DNA from: an uncultured Clostridia bacterium
GTDB lineage: Bacteria > Bacillota > Clostridia > Lachnospirales > CAG-274
Assembly: GCA_947630475.1 (NCBI GenBank)
Contig: CANRHR010000008.1
Span: forward strand, 1-64,000
DNA: 64,000 nt
Reading direction: 5' to 3'
The translations under genes and the position numbers were made by a program. Under the pieces are notes generated by a model, which ran no database searches, had not been told where the DNA came from, and saw only the letters and a program-made list of their open reading frames with translations. Below are positions 52,107 through 60,970 of the stretch, in pieces (within the stretch, counting starts at the first letter, position 1; each line of letters starts with the position of its first letter).

Positions 52107-53151
52107 ACAGGCTCTCAGTTTAATAAAAAAACCGGATTCAGGCTCGATGAAAAAAGCTCAAAATCGTTTTGACACTCTTGCAAAGCCGTTAAAAAGCCTT
52201 GGGCTTTTGGAGGATTCGATTATAGCCATAGCAGGTATACAGAGAAGCGAAAACATAGACATAAGCAAAAAATGCATAGCTGTTTTCTGTTCTGACAACG
52301 GAATAGTATCAAGAGCAGTTACCCAGTGCGGTCAAGAGATTACGGCAAAAGTATGTGAAGAAATTTCTCTGGATAAAACATCTATATGCAATATTGCTCA
52401 ATTTGCAGGGGCTGATGTTATACCTGTAGATGTAGGAATATACCGAGAGGTTGAAGGCAAAAAAATAATAAATAAAAAAATTGCCTATTCTACAAAGGAT
52501 TTTACCCTTGGAGCGGCTATGACAAGACAAGAGGCGATAAAGTCGATTGAAACCGGTATAGATTTGGCGTTTTACTTTAAAAAGCTTGGCTATAATTTTA
52601 TGGCGGCGGGCGAAATGGGGATAGGAAACACCACTACAGCCGCAGCCGTTTGCTCTGTGATTTTGGAAACAGATCCCCAATACATAACAGGAAAGGGAGC
52701 GGGTTTATCAGATGAGGGTTTAAAACGAAAAATAGAGGTTATTAAAAAAGGAATTGAAGTAAATAACCCTGATAAAAATGACCCCATAGATGTTTTATCA
52801 AAGCTTGGCGGTTTCGATATAGGCGCAATGGCAGGCTTTTATATAGGCTGTGCCGCCTGCAAAACGGCTGTTGTTATGGATGGGGTTATATCCTGCACAG
52901 CGGCTCTGATTGCCGTTAAGATTTCTGATGAAGTAAAGGATTATATTTTGCCATCTCATATGTCGTCAGAGCCTTTGGGAAGAATTTTACTTGAAAAGCT
53001 TAACAAAAAGCCTTTGATATGCGCACAAATGCATCTTGGCGAAGGAACGGGGGCGGCGGCTTCGTTTTTGCTTTATGATCTTGCCGATAATTTTTATAAA
53101 AAAATGTATTCGTTTGGCGATATGGATATGCAGGCATATAAGCCGCTTTAA
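52096..53151 (+). CDS. cobT: Nicotinate-nucleotide--dimethylbenzimidazole phosphoribosyltransferase
   Basis: This 351-residue enzyme makes alpha-ribazole phosphate, or the analogue for other lower-ligand bases, for the nucleotide loop. Conserved AKPLKSLGLLEDS, VFCSDNGIV, MGIGNTTTAAAV and MHLGEGTGAA are present, the last with the catalytic Glu. Translation likely starts at GTG 52096, inside cbiA, behind AGGTGGG. It is third in the cobalamin run. Which base is activated (adenine, phenolic or DMB) is not readable. Confidence 0.94.
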   Translation: MKIEQALSLIKKPDSGSMKKAQNRFDTLAKPLKSLGLLEDSIIAIAGIQRSENIDISKKCIAVFCSDNGIVSRAVTQCGQEITAKVCEEISLDKTSICNIAQFAGADVIPVDVGIYREVEGKKIINKKIAYSTKDFTLGAAMTRQEAIKSIETGIDLAFYFKKLGYNFMAAGEMGIGNTTTAAAVCSVILETDPQYITGKGAGLSDEGLKRKIEVIKKGIEVNNPDKNDPIDVLSKLGGFDIGAMAGFYIGCAACKTAVVMDGVISCTAALIAVKISDEVKDYILPSHMSSEPLGRILLEKLNKKPLICAQMHLGEGTGAAASFLLYDLADNFYKKMYSFGDMDMQAYKPL

Positions 53152-53179
53152 AAGCTTTTATACAGAGGAGAAATTATAA

Positions 53180-53689
53180 ATGCTGATTTTGATAACAGGC
53201 GGTGCATCATGCGGAAAATCCGAGTATGGCGAAAATTTGTTAAATAATTATGACAAAAAGCTTTATATAGCCACAATGAAACCTATTGGCTCGGAAGAAA
53301 AAGAAAAAATAAAAAAGCACAAAAATATGCGTTATGATAAAAATTTTAAGACAATTGAAATTTATGAAAATATAAAAGATATGACAATCGAAGACAGTTT
53401 TGGCGGAATAATTTTTGAATGTATTTCAAACGCATTGGCAAATGAAATGTTCAGCTTAAACAAAAACAGTGTTTTTGATATTGTAAATGCGGTTAAATAT
53501 ATAAGCTCAAAATGCAGCGCCGCTGTTGTTATAACGAGCGAAGTCGGTTTGGACGGTATAAAATACGATGATTTTACAGAGGAATATATAAAAAAAATGG
53601 CTGAAATTAATGCAAAGCTTTCAGATATTGCCGATGCTGTGATAGAAATGGTTTTTGGTATACCTGTGTTTTTAAAGGGAGAAATTTAA
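53180..53689 (+). CDS. cobU: Adenosylcobinamide kinase/guanylyltransferase
   Basis: This 169-residue P-loop enzyme phosphorylates adenosylcobinamide and activates it to the GDP form. The P-loop is GGASCGKS (7-14; usual GGARSGKS). The His that carries GMP is in KKHKNMR. ECISNALANEMF and ITSEVG match CobU, but the common GIVP-x-x-x-x-R-x-F-R-D segment after EVG is missing or altered (LDGIKYDDFTEEY). A second, degenerate CobU-like gene three places on retains exactly that segment. AGAGG precedes ATG 53180. Confidence 0.88.
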   Translation: MLILITGGASCGKSEYGENLLNNYDKKLYIATMKPIGSEEKEKIKKHKNMRYDKNFKTIEIYENIKDMTIEDSFGGIIFECISNALANEMFSLNKNSVFDIVNAVKYISSKCSAAVVITSEVGLDGIKYDDFTEEYIKKMAEINAKLSDIADAVIEMVFGIPVFLKGEI

Positions 53690-53690
53690 A

Positions 53691-54464
53691 ATGAAATCTT
53701 TAATAGACGGTTTTTTTGTTTCCGTTTCTATGTACAGTATTATACCTGTTAAAAAAAATATAATCTGGGATAAAAATTCGATGAAGTATGCTTTTTGCTT
53801 TTTGCCTTTTATCGGCGCTTTGGCAGGAGGAGCGGAACTTTTGTGGCTTTTTTTATGCATAAAATTAGATTTGGATAAAAATTTGTATGCTGCTTTTTCA
53901 ACTGCCATTCCTATTATAATTACAGGAGGAATACATATAGATGGTTTTTTAGATACTGCTGATGCATATTTCTCTTATGCCGATATAAGCAAAAAACTTG
54001 AAATATTAAAAGATCCTCATATAGGCGCTTTTTCTCTTATATATTACGGTATTCTGATTTTGTGTGAATTTGGGCTTTATTCTCAGCTTTATTCATGCTT
54101 TAAATATAAATATGCTTTGGCTTTAAGCTTTGTAATTAGCAGAGCAATGGGTGGCTTGATTGTTGTTTCAACAAAGTGTGCGGACGGTTCTCAAAGCGCA
54201 AAAATTTTTTCCGAAAATGCGGATAAAAATACTGTAAAGGCTGTTTTGTGGATTATTGCTGCGGTGATATTTGTTTTTAACGGTTTTTATTATGGTTTTT
54301 TTGGCGTTTTTATGTCGGCAATTTTTATTGCATTTTATTTTTATTATAAAAAAATGTGCCGTGTTAAATTTGGCGGAATAAATGGAGATATGGCAGGCTG
54401 CTTTATAATATTGTCAGAGCTTGCGGCGTTAGCGTTATGCTGTTTTGGAGGTGCGGTTATATGA
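53691..54464 (+). CDS. cobS: Adenosylcobinamide-GDP ribazoletransferase (cobalamin synthase)
   Basis: This 257-residue polytopic membrane enzyme joins adenosylcobinamide-GDP and alpha-ribazole, the last assembly step. The motif GGIHIDGFLDTADAYFSYAD (about 78-97) holds the conserved Asp/His for Mg and substrate, and KFGGINGDMAGCFI occurs near the C terminus. The start is 1 base after cobU with GGGAG upstream. The end overlaps the following CobU-like gene (ATGA-type overlap of 4 bases). Confidence 0.94.
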   Translation: MKSLIDGFFVSVSMYSIIPVKKNIIWDKNSMKYAFCFLPFIGALAGGAELLWLFLCIKLDLDKNLYAAFSTAIPIIITGGIHIDGFLDTADAYFSYADISKKLEILKDPHIGAFSLIYYGILILCEFGLYSQLYSCFKYKYALALSFVISRAMGGLIVVSTKCADGSQSAKIFSENADKNTVKAVLWIIAAVIFVFNGFYYGFFGVFMSAIFIAFYFYYKKMCRVKFGGINGDMAGCFIILSELAALALCCFGGAVI

Positions 54465-54793
54465 TACTGATTATAGGAGGAAGAGCGGAGGATAAAATTA
54501 AATTTTGCAGGCAAAGATTTAAGGCTAAAAATGAAGAGATCCTTGAAAGTCTATATGATTTTATAAAAGCGGAATATGAAAAATTATCCGAAGATGAAAT
54601 ATTAAGCTATATTTTCGGATTTAAAATAATTGCGGCGGATGAAATAGGCTGCGGTATAGTTCCTATGGATAAAAAAGAGAGAATATTCAGAGATTTTTAC
54701 GGCAGCATATGCTGCAAGGCCGCCAAAAGGGCGGATACGGTTATAAGGCTGATATGCGGCTTGGAGCAGGTATTAAAGGATAAGGGAGAATAA
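54461..54793 (+). CDS. Degenerate CobU-like protein
   Basis: This 110-residue protein has an N terminus MILIIGGRAEDKIKFCRQRF that aligns with the CobU P-loop region but lacks GKS, so it should not bind ATP there. The catalytic His motif is also missing. The second half, IIAADEIGCGIVPMDKKERI then FRDFYGS and ADTVIRLICG, matches the CobU guanylyltransferase tail well. It may be a partner subunit for CobU, a trimeric enzyme whose sites lie at interfaces, or a decaying paralogue. TTGGAGGTG precedes ATG 54461, and the frame is intact. Confidence 0.78.
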   Translation: MILIIGGRAEDKIKFCRQRFKAKNEEILESLYDFIKAEYEKLSEDEILSYIFGFKIIAADEIGCGIVPMDKKERIFRDFYGSICCKAAKRADTVIRLICGLEQVLKDKGE

Positions 54794-54795
54794 AG

Positions 54796-55764
54796 ATGGC
54801 GTTAAGCTTGGTTTTGGCTTTTGTTTTAGATTATATAATAGGAGATCCTCCGTGGCTTTGGCATCCGATTAGGGCAATAGGGCTTTTGATATCCTGCGAA
54901 GAAAAAATCATAAGAAAAAGTTTTCCCAAATCCGTAAAAGCCGAAAGAATAGGGGGAGCTGTTCTTTTTTTTACGGTTTGCGTTATTTGCTTTATTATAC
55001 CTTTTGCTGTTTTATATTTGGCGTTTAGAGTTAATTTTTGGCTTGGCTTTATTTTGAATACCGCTTTTTGCGCACAGATTTTTGCCGCAAACTGCCTTAA
55101 AAAAGAAACAACAAAGGTTTATAATGCGCTTAAAAATAATGATATAGATAAGGCAAGGATAAATATATCATATCTTGTGGGAAGAGATACCGAAAATTTA
55201 GACGACAAAGGCATAATAAAGGCTGCCGTTGAAACAATTGCGGAAAATACCTCTGACGGGGTCGTTGCACCTATGCTTTATATGGCTGTAGGAGCGGCGC
55301 CGCTTGGGTTTTTATATAAGGCGGTAAATACGCTTGATTCTATGGTTGGCTATAAAAATGAAAAATATATTAATTTTGGCAAATTTTCGGCTAAGGCGGA
55401 TGATTTGTTTAATTTTTTGCCGTCAAGAATTACAGCGTTGTTTATGGTTTTGTCATCGTTTTTTTTGGGTCTTGATTATAAAAATGCATTTAAAATTTAC
55501 AAAAGAGACAGAAACAAACACTCAAGCCCCAATGCCGGGCAGACGGAAAGCGCTGTCGCCGGTGCGCTTGGAATACAGCTTGGCGGAGATGCTTATTATT
55601 TTTCAAAATTATATAAAAAACAATTGCTTGGCGATAAATTAAGAGAGGCTGAAAAAGAGGATATAATTATTGCAAATAAAATTATGTATTTGACTTCTTT
55701 TTTATCTCTTTTGTTTTTTTCGGCTTTAAGAATTGCTGTGGAGGTTATTATATGCAGATTTTAA
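54796..55764 (+). CDS. cbiB: Adenosylcobinamide-phosphate synthase
   Basis: This 322-residue integral membrane enzyme couples cobyric acid to aminopropanol phosphate. The family opening LDYIIGDPPWLWHPIRAIG is clear, as are ETIAENTSDGVVAPMLY and NAGQTESAVAGALGIQLGGD. Several hydrophobic segments span the protein. The CobD-like decarboxylase that provides aminopropanol phosphate starts inside its 3' end (13-base overlap). AAGGGAG precedes ATG 54796. Naming note: the Pseudomonas name for this gene is cobD. Confidence 0.94.
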   Translation: MALSLVLAFVLDYIIGDPPWLWHPIRAIGLLISCEEKIIRKSFPKSVKAERIGGAVLFFTVCVICFIIPFAVLYLAFRVNFWLGFILNTAFCAQIFAANCLKKETTKVYNALKNNDIDKARINISYLVGRDTENLDDKGIIKAAVETIAENTSDGVVAPMLYMAVGAAPLGFLYKAVNTLDSMVGYKNEKYINFGKFSAKADDLFNFLPSRITALFMVLSSFFLGLDYKNAFKIYKRDRNKHSSPNAGQTESAVAGALGIQLGGDAYYFSKLYKKQLLGDKLREAEKEDIIIANKIMYLTSFLSLLFFSALRIAVEVIICRF

Positions 55765-56822
55765 ATCATGGAGGAGATATTTATTCTTATGAAAAAAAAT
55801 ACGGCAGAACACCAATAGATTTTTCTTCAAGCATAAATCCTTTGGGAATGCCTCATTCAACAAAAAGAGCAATTATAAACAATCTCGATAAACTTTCAAT
55901 TTATCCGGATATGCTTTGCACGGAGCTTAAAAGAAGCATAGCGCGAAAAGAGAAAACAGAACAAGATTATATATTCTGCACAAATGGAGCATCTGAAGCA
56001 TTATATCTGATTGCGGCGGCGATTAAACCTAAAAAGGCGCTTATTCCGGCTCCTGTATTTTCGGGCTATGAAGAATCACTTTGCGCCGTTAAAACAGAGA
56101 TTGTTTATTATAATACAAATGAAGATAATGATTTTAAAACAGAAGAAAATATAATTGATTATATAGACCAAAGCATAGATATTATATATCTGTGCAATCC
56201 CAATAATCCTACGGGAGAAGTTTTAAAAGACAGCTTATTGGAAAAAATTATTTCAACAGCAGAATTAAAGGGCTGTTATTTGCTTATCGATGAAAGTTTT
56301 ATGGATTTTTTGGAGGACGGAAAAAGTGCAAAAAAATATTTGAAAGAATATAAAAATTTAATTATTTTAAAATCGTATACAAAAACATATGCATTGGCGG
56401 GAGTAAGAGCCGGATTTATTTTTACTTCAAATAAAGATTTGCTTAATAAGATTAAATTAAACACCCCACTGTGGAATGTTTCGGCGTTAGCAAGCATATG
56501 CGTAATCAGTGCCGTTGAAGATGAAAAATATATAAAAGAAAGTATTGAATATATAGCCGAAGAAAGAAAACGGCTTAAAGAGGCTTTTAAAGAAAACGGC
56601 TTTAAGGTGTTTGACTCTGATGTTAATTATTTGTTTTTTAAAAATACTAAAATAAAGAATCTGAAAATTAAGCTTGAAAAAAGAGCAATACTTATAAGAT
56701 CCTTTGAAGGCTGCAAAAATTTGAATGAATACTATTTCAGAGCAGCCGTAAAAAAGAAAGGAGAAAATACCTTTTTGATAAAAGAGCTTGAAAAATTAAG
56801 ATCGGAGGAGGAAAATGGCTAA
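55752..56822 (+). CDS. cobD: L-threonine-O-3-phosphate decarboxylase (HisC-like aminotransferase fold)
   Basis: This 356-residue PLP enzyme makes (R)-1-amino-2-propanol phosphate for the aminopropanol arm. It has the class I fold: FSSSINPLGMP at the N terminus (the CobD-type Asn-Pro loop), LCNPNNPTGEVL, LIDESFMDF, and the PLP lysine in LKSYTKTYALAGVRAGF. Relation to HisC is close, but the opening NHGGDIYSYEKKYG and the cobalamin context point to CobD. The start overlaps cbiB and the end overlaps cbiP by 8 bases. Confidence 0.92.
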   Translation: MQILNHGGDIYSYEKKYGRTPIDFSSSINPLGMPHSTKRAIINNLDKLSIYPDMLCTELKRSIARKEKTEQDYIFCTNGASEALYLIAAAIKPKKALIPAPVFSGYEESLCAVKTEIVYYNTNEDNDFKTEENIIDYIDQSIDIIYLCNPNNPTGEVLKDSLLEKIISTAELKGCYLLIDESFMDFLEDGKSAKKYLKEYKNLIILKSYTKTYALAGVRAGFIFTSNKDLLNKIKLNTPLWNVSALASICVISAVEDEKYIKESIEYIAEERKRLKEAFKENGFKVFDSDVNYLFFKNTKIKNLKIKLEKRAILIRSFEGCKNLNEYYFRAAVKKKGENTFLIKELEKLRSEEENG

Positions 56823-58305
56823 AGCTATAATGATACAGGGTACAGCGTCAAATGTAGGCAAAAGCATTATTACGGCGGGATTGTGCAGAGTTTTTTATAA
56901 AGATGGCTATAAAACGGCTCCGTTCAAATCACAAAATATGGCTTTAAATTCTTATGTTACGCACGATGGGCTTGAGATGGGAAGAGCGCAGGTTGTTCAG
57001 GCGTATGCGTGCGGACGTGAACCTGATGTAAGGATGAATCCTATTTTGTTAAAGCCTACAAGTGAGAGCGGTTCTCAGGTTATTTTAAACGGAAAAGTAT
57101 TAAAAAATATGAGCGCCCGTGATTATTTTAAATTTAAATCGGAACTTATTGAAGATATAAACTCTGCGTATAATTCGCTGGCCTGCGAAAATGACATAAT
57201 TGTTTTGGAGGGAGCCGGAAGCCCTGTTGAAATAAATCTTAAAGAAAATGACATAGTTAATATGGCAATGGCAAAAATGGCTGACTGTCCTGTTTTGATA
57301 GCCGCAGATATTGACAGGGGAGGAGTGTTTGCATCATTGTACGGCACAATTATGCTTTTGAGCAAGCCCGAAAGGAAAAGGGTTAAGGGATTTATTATAA
57401 ATAAATTCAGAGGAGATGCCGAGATACTTAAACCCGGGTTAAAGCAGCTTGAAAAGCTTACCTCTGTGCCAACCGTAGGGGTAATACCATATAAAAAATT
57501 AGATATAGATGATGAAGACAGTCTTTCCGAAAGGCTTTCAAAAAGAGAAAAAGCAAAATGCAGCATAAAAATAGGCGTTATACATCTGCCGAGAATTTCA
57601 AACTATACTGATTTTAATTGTTTTGAAAGAATAAGCTCAACGGGAGTTTTTTATACACATACGGCGTCTGAAATAGAAGATTTTGATATGATAATAATTC
57701 CCGGCAGCAAAAGCGTTGTTTCAGACCTTATATGGATGAGGGAAAACGGTATTGAAGCAGCCATAAAAAAAGAGGCATCAAAAGGGAAAATTATATTCGG
57801 CATCTGTGGAGGTTATCAGATGATGGGACGAAAAATTTACGATCCGTATAAAACAGAAACAGAGCTTGAACAGATTGACGGAATGGGGCTTCTTAATGTG
57901 GATACCGTTTTTTCAAGGCATAAAACAACAGCAAGGGCTGAAGGAAACTTTGCCAAGGTTAAAGGAGAGATGAGCGATTTAAGCTTTATTAAAATAAAAG
58001 GCTATGAAATACATATGGGAAAATCCGAAATAAGGGATAATTCAATGCCTTTAATTAAGATAAAGGGCAAAGAGGAAAAATATGACGGGGCGCAGAATGG
58101 CAATTGTTACGGAACTTATATTCACGGTATTTTTGACGATATTGCCGATAATGTCGTCAAAAAGCTGTTTGAATTAAAGAATATGGAATATTCACACGTT
58201 TGTGATAAAGATTATAATGTAAAACAGTATGATATTTTGGAAGAGCTTATCAGAAAAAATGTCGATATGGAATTTGTGTATAAAATTATTGAAAAGGAAA
58301 TATGA
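56815..58305 (+). CDS. cbiP: Cobyric acid synthase
   Basis: This 496-residue ATP- and glutamine-dependent enzyme amidates side chains b, d, e and g. The ATP loop is QGTASNVGKSIITAGLCR (8-25), followed by KSQNMALNSYVT. The amidotransferase half has IIPGSKSVVSDL and nucleophile Cys in GICGGYQMMG. The length is standard. It shares 8 bases with cobD and is followed 1 base after its stop by cbiC. The GGAGGAG site lies in the end of cobD. Confidence 0.95.
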   Translation: MAKAIMIQGTASNVGKSIITAGLCRVFYKDGYKTAPFKSQNMALNSYVTHDGLEMGRAQVVQAYACGREPDVRMNPILLKPTSESGSQVILNGKVLKNMSARDYFKFKSELIEDINSAYNSLACENDIIVLEGAGSPVEINLKENDIVNMAMAKMADCPVLIAADIDRGGVFASLYGTIMLLSKPERKRVKGFIINKFRGDAEILKPGLKQLEKLTSVPTVGVIPYKKLDIDDEDSLSERLSKREKAKCSIKIGVIHLPRISNYTDFNCFERISSTGVFYTHTASEIEDFDMIIIPGSKSVVSDLIWMRENGIEAAIKKEASKGKIIFGICGGYQMMGRKIYDPYKTETELEQIDGMGLLNVDTVFSRHKTTARAEGNFAKVKGEMSDLSFIKIKGYEIHMGKSEIRDNSMPLIKIKGKEEKYDGAQNGNCYGTYIHGIFDDIADNVVKKLFELKNMEYSHVCDKDYNVKQYDILEELIRKNVDMEFVYKIIEKEI

Positions 58306-58306
58306 T

Positions 58307-58936
58307 ATGAATATTGAAATTATTAATCCTGCCGAAATTGAAAAAAGAAGCTTGGAAATTATAGAAGAAAAGCTTAAAGGCAAAAATATAGAAGAAAAAA
58401 ATAAGGATATTATAAAAAGAGTTATTCATACAACGGCTGATTTTGATTATGCCGAAAATATGATTTTTTCCGAAGATGCGGCGGATAAGGCGTTGGCTGC
58501 GCTTAAAAATAAGGTTAATATTGTTACCGATACTCAGATGGCTTTTTCGGGAATAAACAAAAAAATATTAAGCGAGCTTGGCTGTAAAATATATTGTTAT
58601 ATGAGCGATGACGATGTTGCGAAAAGGGCTAAAGAGCTTGGCATAACCAGAGCCATGGCGGCTATGGAAAAAGCGGCTGAGCTTGGCAGCAACACGATTT
58701 TTGCCATAGGAAACGCCCCGACAGCTTTAATAAAGCTTAACGAGCTTACAGAAAGGGGAATAATAACGCCCGTATTGATTATAGCTGTTGCTGTCGGCTT
58801 TGTTAATGTTGTTGAAGCTAAGGAACTGATAATAGGCGGTAAAATACCTTTTATAGCTTCAAGAGGAAACAAGGGCGGCAGTACTGTGGCTGCGGCAATT
58901 TTAAATGCATTGCTTTATAAACTTAAAAAGCATTGA
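58307..58936 (+). CDS. cbiC: Cobalt-precorrin-8 methylmutase
   Basis: This 209-residue enzyme moves the C11 methyl to C12 to give cobyrinate. The catalytic His is in RVIHTTADFDY, and VTDTQMAFSGI, FAIGNAPTALI and ASRGNKGGSTVAAAILNALL are standard CbiC motifs. ATG 58307 is used, behind AAAGGAAA; longer forms would overlap cbiP in another frame and show unrelated residues. It ends the cobalamin run. Earlier ring genes (cbiD, F, G, H, J, K, L) are not present here. Confidence 0.95.
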   Translation: MNIEIINPAEIEKRSLEIIEEKLKGKNIEEKNKDIIKRVIHTTADFDYAENMIFSEDAADKALAALKNKVNIVTDTQMAFSGINKKILSELGCKIYCYMSDDDVAKRAKELGITRAMAAMEKAAELGSNTIFAIGNAPTALIKLNELTERGIITPVLIIAVAVGFVNVVEAKELIIGGKIPFIASRGNKGGSTVAAAILNALLYKLKKH

Positions 58937-59077
58937 AAATTATGATTATAATTTATGATTATTTTAAAAAAAACTCTTTTAAAATTTTTATAATGGTGTT
59001 ATACTAATCTTGTAAATATAGCTTATTGTCTGTTTTGACAGTTGGTAGTATTGCTTAATCTATCTTTTGTTTAATTT

Positions 59078-60268
59078 GTGTTTGGGGTTGATAGTATAAA
59101 TACATTGTATGGAAGTATAAAATTAAAATTGGCAATTCTTACAATTATGACTTCTGTAATATTTTCTTTTATATGTCTATTTAGCGTAAAAAGCTTTGTG
59201 AATAATTATATTGTTTCTAACTTAGGTGAAAGGGCTAAAGAGCTCTCAAGCAATGTTGTTTCAAAATTGGGCTATAGCAGCTTTGAGTATGATTCAAGCA
59301 ACGCATTGGCGTATTCTTCATTTAACGTATATAAGCACAGGCTTGGCGAAATAAGAAAAACATCAGATTTAAACGCATTGTACATATTAAAAGAAACAAA
59401 TAACAAAATAGTATATATAGTAAGCTCATTTGATTCGTATAAAGATTTTTACGGCCTTGGAAACGAAATAGACGATGAGATAAGACAAGCTGCCGAGGCG
59501 GCTCTTTTGGGAAATGAATATGTTTCACGAAAGCCTGTTAATGTTGATGAAGAAAAGGTTATCTTATGCTCATGCCCTGTTTATGACCGAAGCGGAAATC
59601 TTGTGGGAGCGGTAGGCATGGAATTTGGTGCCGATGTGATTGTAAGTTTAAATAAAAAAATAAAAGGGCTTATTTTATTTTTAATACCGATTACAGTAGG
59701 TTTAATAGCCTTTTCGTTTATTTTTTTAAAAAAGAGCATTAATGATATAACAGAAGAGGTTGTTTACACGGATGATCTTACAAAGCTTAAAAACCGCTTG
59801 GCTTATGAAAAGGCAATCGATGACGCTAATGCTATGATTAAAAAGAATCCTATAGGAGATCCTAAAATAGGAGTTATAATTTACGATTTAAACGATTTAA
59901 AAATTGTAAATGATACGCTCGGGCATTTGGCAGGGGATAAATATATAACAAATTCCGCAAAAATTATCAAAAATTGTTTTGAGCATTTTGGCAAGACTTA
60001 TAGAATTGGCGGCGATGAATTTGCCACAATTATTGAAGACAATTCTCCCGAGAAAATATCCGAGGCATTAAGCGGCTTTGAAAAGGCTCAGGAAAAATAT
60101 AATATCGAAAATAATTCAAGGCCTTTTATTATAAGCATTGCCGTTGGTTATGATTATTTTGTTCCGGGAGCGGATTTAAACCTTGCTTCTGTTATTAAAA
60201 GAGCGGATGAAAAAATGTATAAGGTAAAAAAAGAAAAAAAGGCTCCGTATTCCCGAAGCCCAAGATAA
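59078..60268 (+). CDS. Membrane diguanylate cyclase (GGDEF)
   Basis: This 396-residue cyclic-di-GMP synthase has a first membrane segment at about 17-37, an extracytoplasmic sensor region of about 160 residues that looks Cache-like (NALYILKETNNKIVYIVSSF, VGAVGMEFGADV), and a second segment at about 197-217. A GGDEF domain at 225-390 has the active motif RIGGDEF and YTDDLTKLKNRLAYEKAI. No inhibitory RxxD was clearly placed. The start is uncertain: GTG 59078 lacks a good site, and TTG codons at 59111 or later are alternatives. Monocistronic with its own terminator. Confidence 0.88.
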   Translation: MFGVDSINTLYGSIKLKLAILTIMTSVIFSFICLFSVKSFVNNYIVSNLGERAKELSSNVVSKLGYSSFEYDSSNALAYSSFNVYKHRLGEIRKTSDLNALYILKETNNKIVYIVSSFDSYKDFYGLGNEIDDEIRQAAEAALLGNEYVSRKPVNVDEEKVILCSCPVYDRSGNLVGAVGMEFGADVIVSLNKKIKGLILFLIPITVGLIAFSFIFLKKSINDITEEVVYTDDLTKLKNRLAYEKAIDDANAMIKKNPIGDPKIGVIIYDLNDLKIVNDTLGHLAGDKYITNSAKIIKNCFEHFGKTYRIGGDEFATIIEDNSPEKISEALSGFEKAQEKYNIENNSRPFIISIAVGYDYFVPGADLNLASVIKRADEKMYKVKKEKKAPYSRSPR

Positions 60269-60277
60269 AGCATAAAA

Positions 60278-60320
60278 TAAAAGAGCCGAAGGCTGATAGG
60301 CTTTCAGCTCTTATTTTTTT
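60278..60320 (+). terminator. Terminator after the GGDEF gene
   Basis: AAGAGC (60281-60286) pairs with GCTCTT (60307-60312) with further pairs inside, and ATTTTTTT follows. The next coding frame opens only 9 bases later, so no promoter or ribosome binding site fits between. Confidence 0.75.
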
Positions 60321-60328
60321 GTTGTGTT

Positions 60329-60871
60329 TTGGCTATGCCAAGTAATGCGGCAACCGTTTCTATCGATAATTTAAAAGTTAAGAAGGTAATAATTGCCGAT
60401 AAGGCTCCAAATCCTTTTAAAAATGGATTTTGGGATATTACCCTTAAATATGTTTTTGTTTATCGCCTTAGCTTTAGAGAGGTTGACGGAACTAATATAG
60501 GCTGTATTGGAGCGACAAGTATTTTTACTAAAAAAGTAACGCTTTTCGGTTCTATCGATACAGATATTAAATTATCAACAGATTTGTTCTGTGATAATTC
60601 AGAGAATAACTGCTGTGATAATGACATTAACTCAGGTCCGTTTATTTTGGTTGAATCAAAAGCAGTTGCTCTTACAGCAGAGTTAAGCGCTCAAAACAAC
60701 TGCTGCAACTGCTCATGCAATTGCGGCTGCGGCTGTGATGACGTAAGCGCTGCCAATGAGCCTAATGAAGTTAATGTAAGCATTGGTTTATTTACAATAA
60801 TCAAGCTTTACAGAATTGCAAATCTTACGGTTGAATCAAGGGGATTCTGCATTCCTGCGGAATGTGAATGA
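60329..60871 (+). CDS. 5'-truncated Cys-rich spore-coat-like protein
   Basis: This 180-residue frame begins at TTG 60329 (or ATG 60335) with no ribosome binding site, immediately after a terminator. The body PNPFKNGFWDITLKYVFVYR, then TKKVTLFGSIDT, matches the core of a clostridial family thought to be spore coat or exosporium related. Members normally carry 50 or more extra N-terminal residues with a conserved Cys segment. Here that part is absent. A Cys-rich run NCCNCSCNCGCGC and a conserved C terminus GFCIPAECE remain. It may be a remnant, or be made poorly. Family role is from memory and not certain. Confidence 0.6.
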   Translation: MAMPSNAATVSIDNLKVKKVIIADKAPNPFKNGFWDITLKYVFVYRLSFREVDGTNIGCIGATSIFTKKVTLFGSIDTDIKLSTDLFCDNSENNCCDNDINSGPFILVESKAVALTAELSAQNNCCNCSCNCGCGCDDVSAANEPNEVNVSIGLFTIIKLYRIANLTVESRGFCIPAECE

Positions 60872-60970
60872 AAATTGATATTTGGCTGTTTGGGCGGTAT
60901 CCGTTAGGTTAATTTAAGTTAAATAATGCATCTGTAATGCAGTGAGCATAAAAAGAAAAGGAGATAGCTT

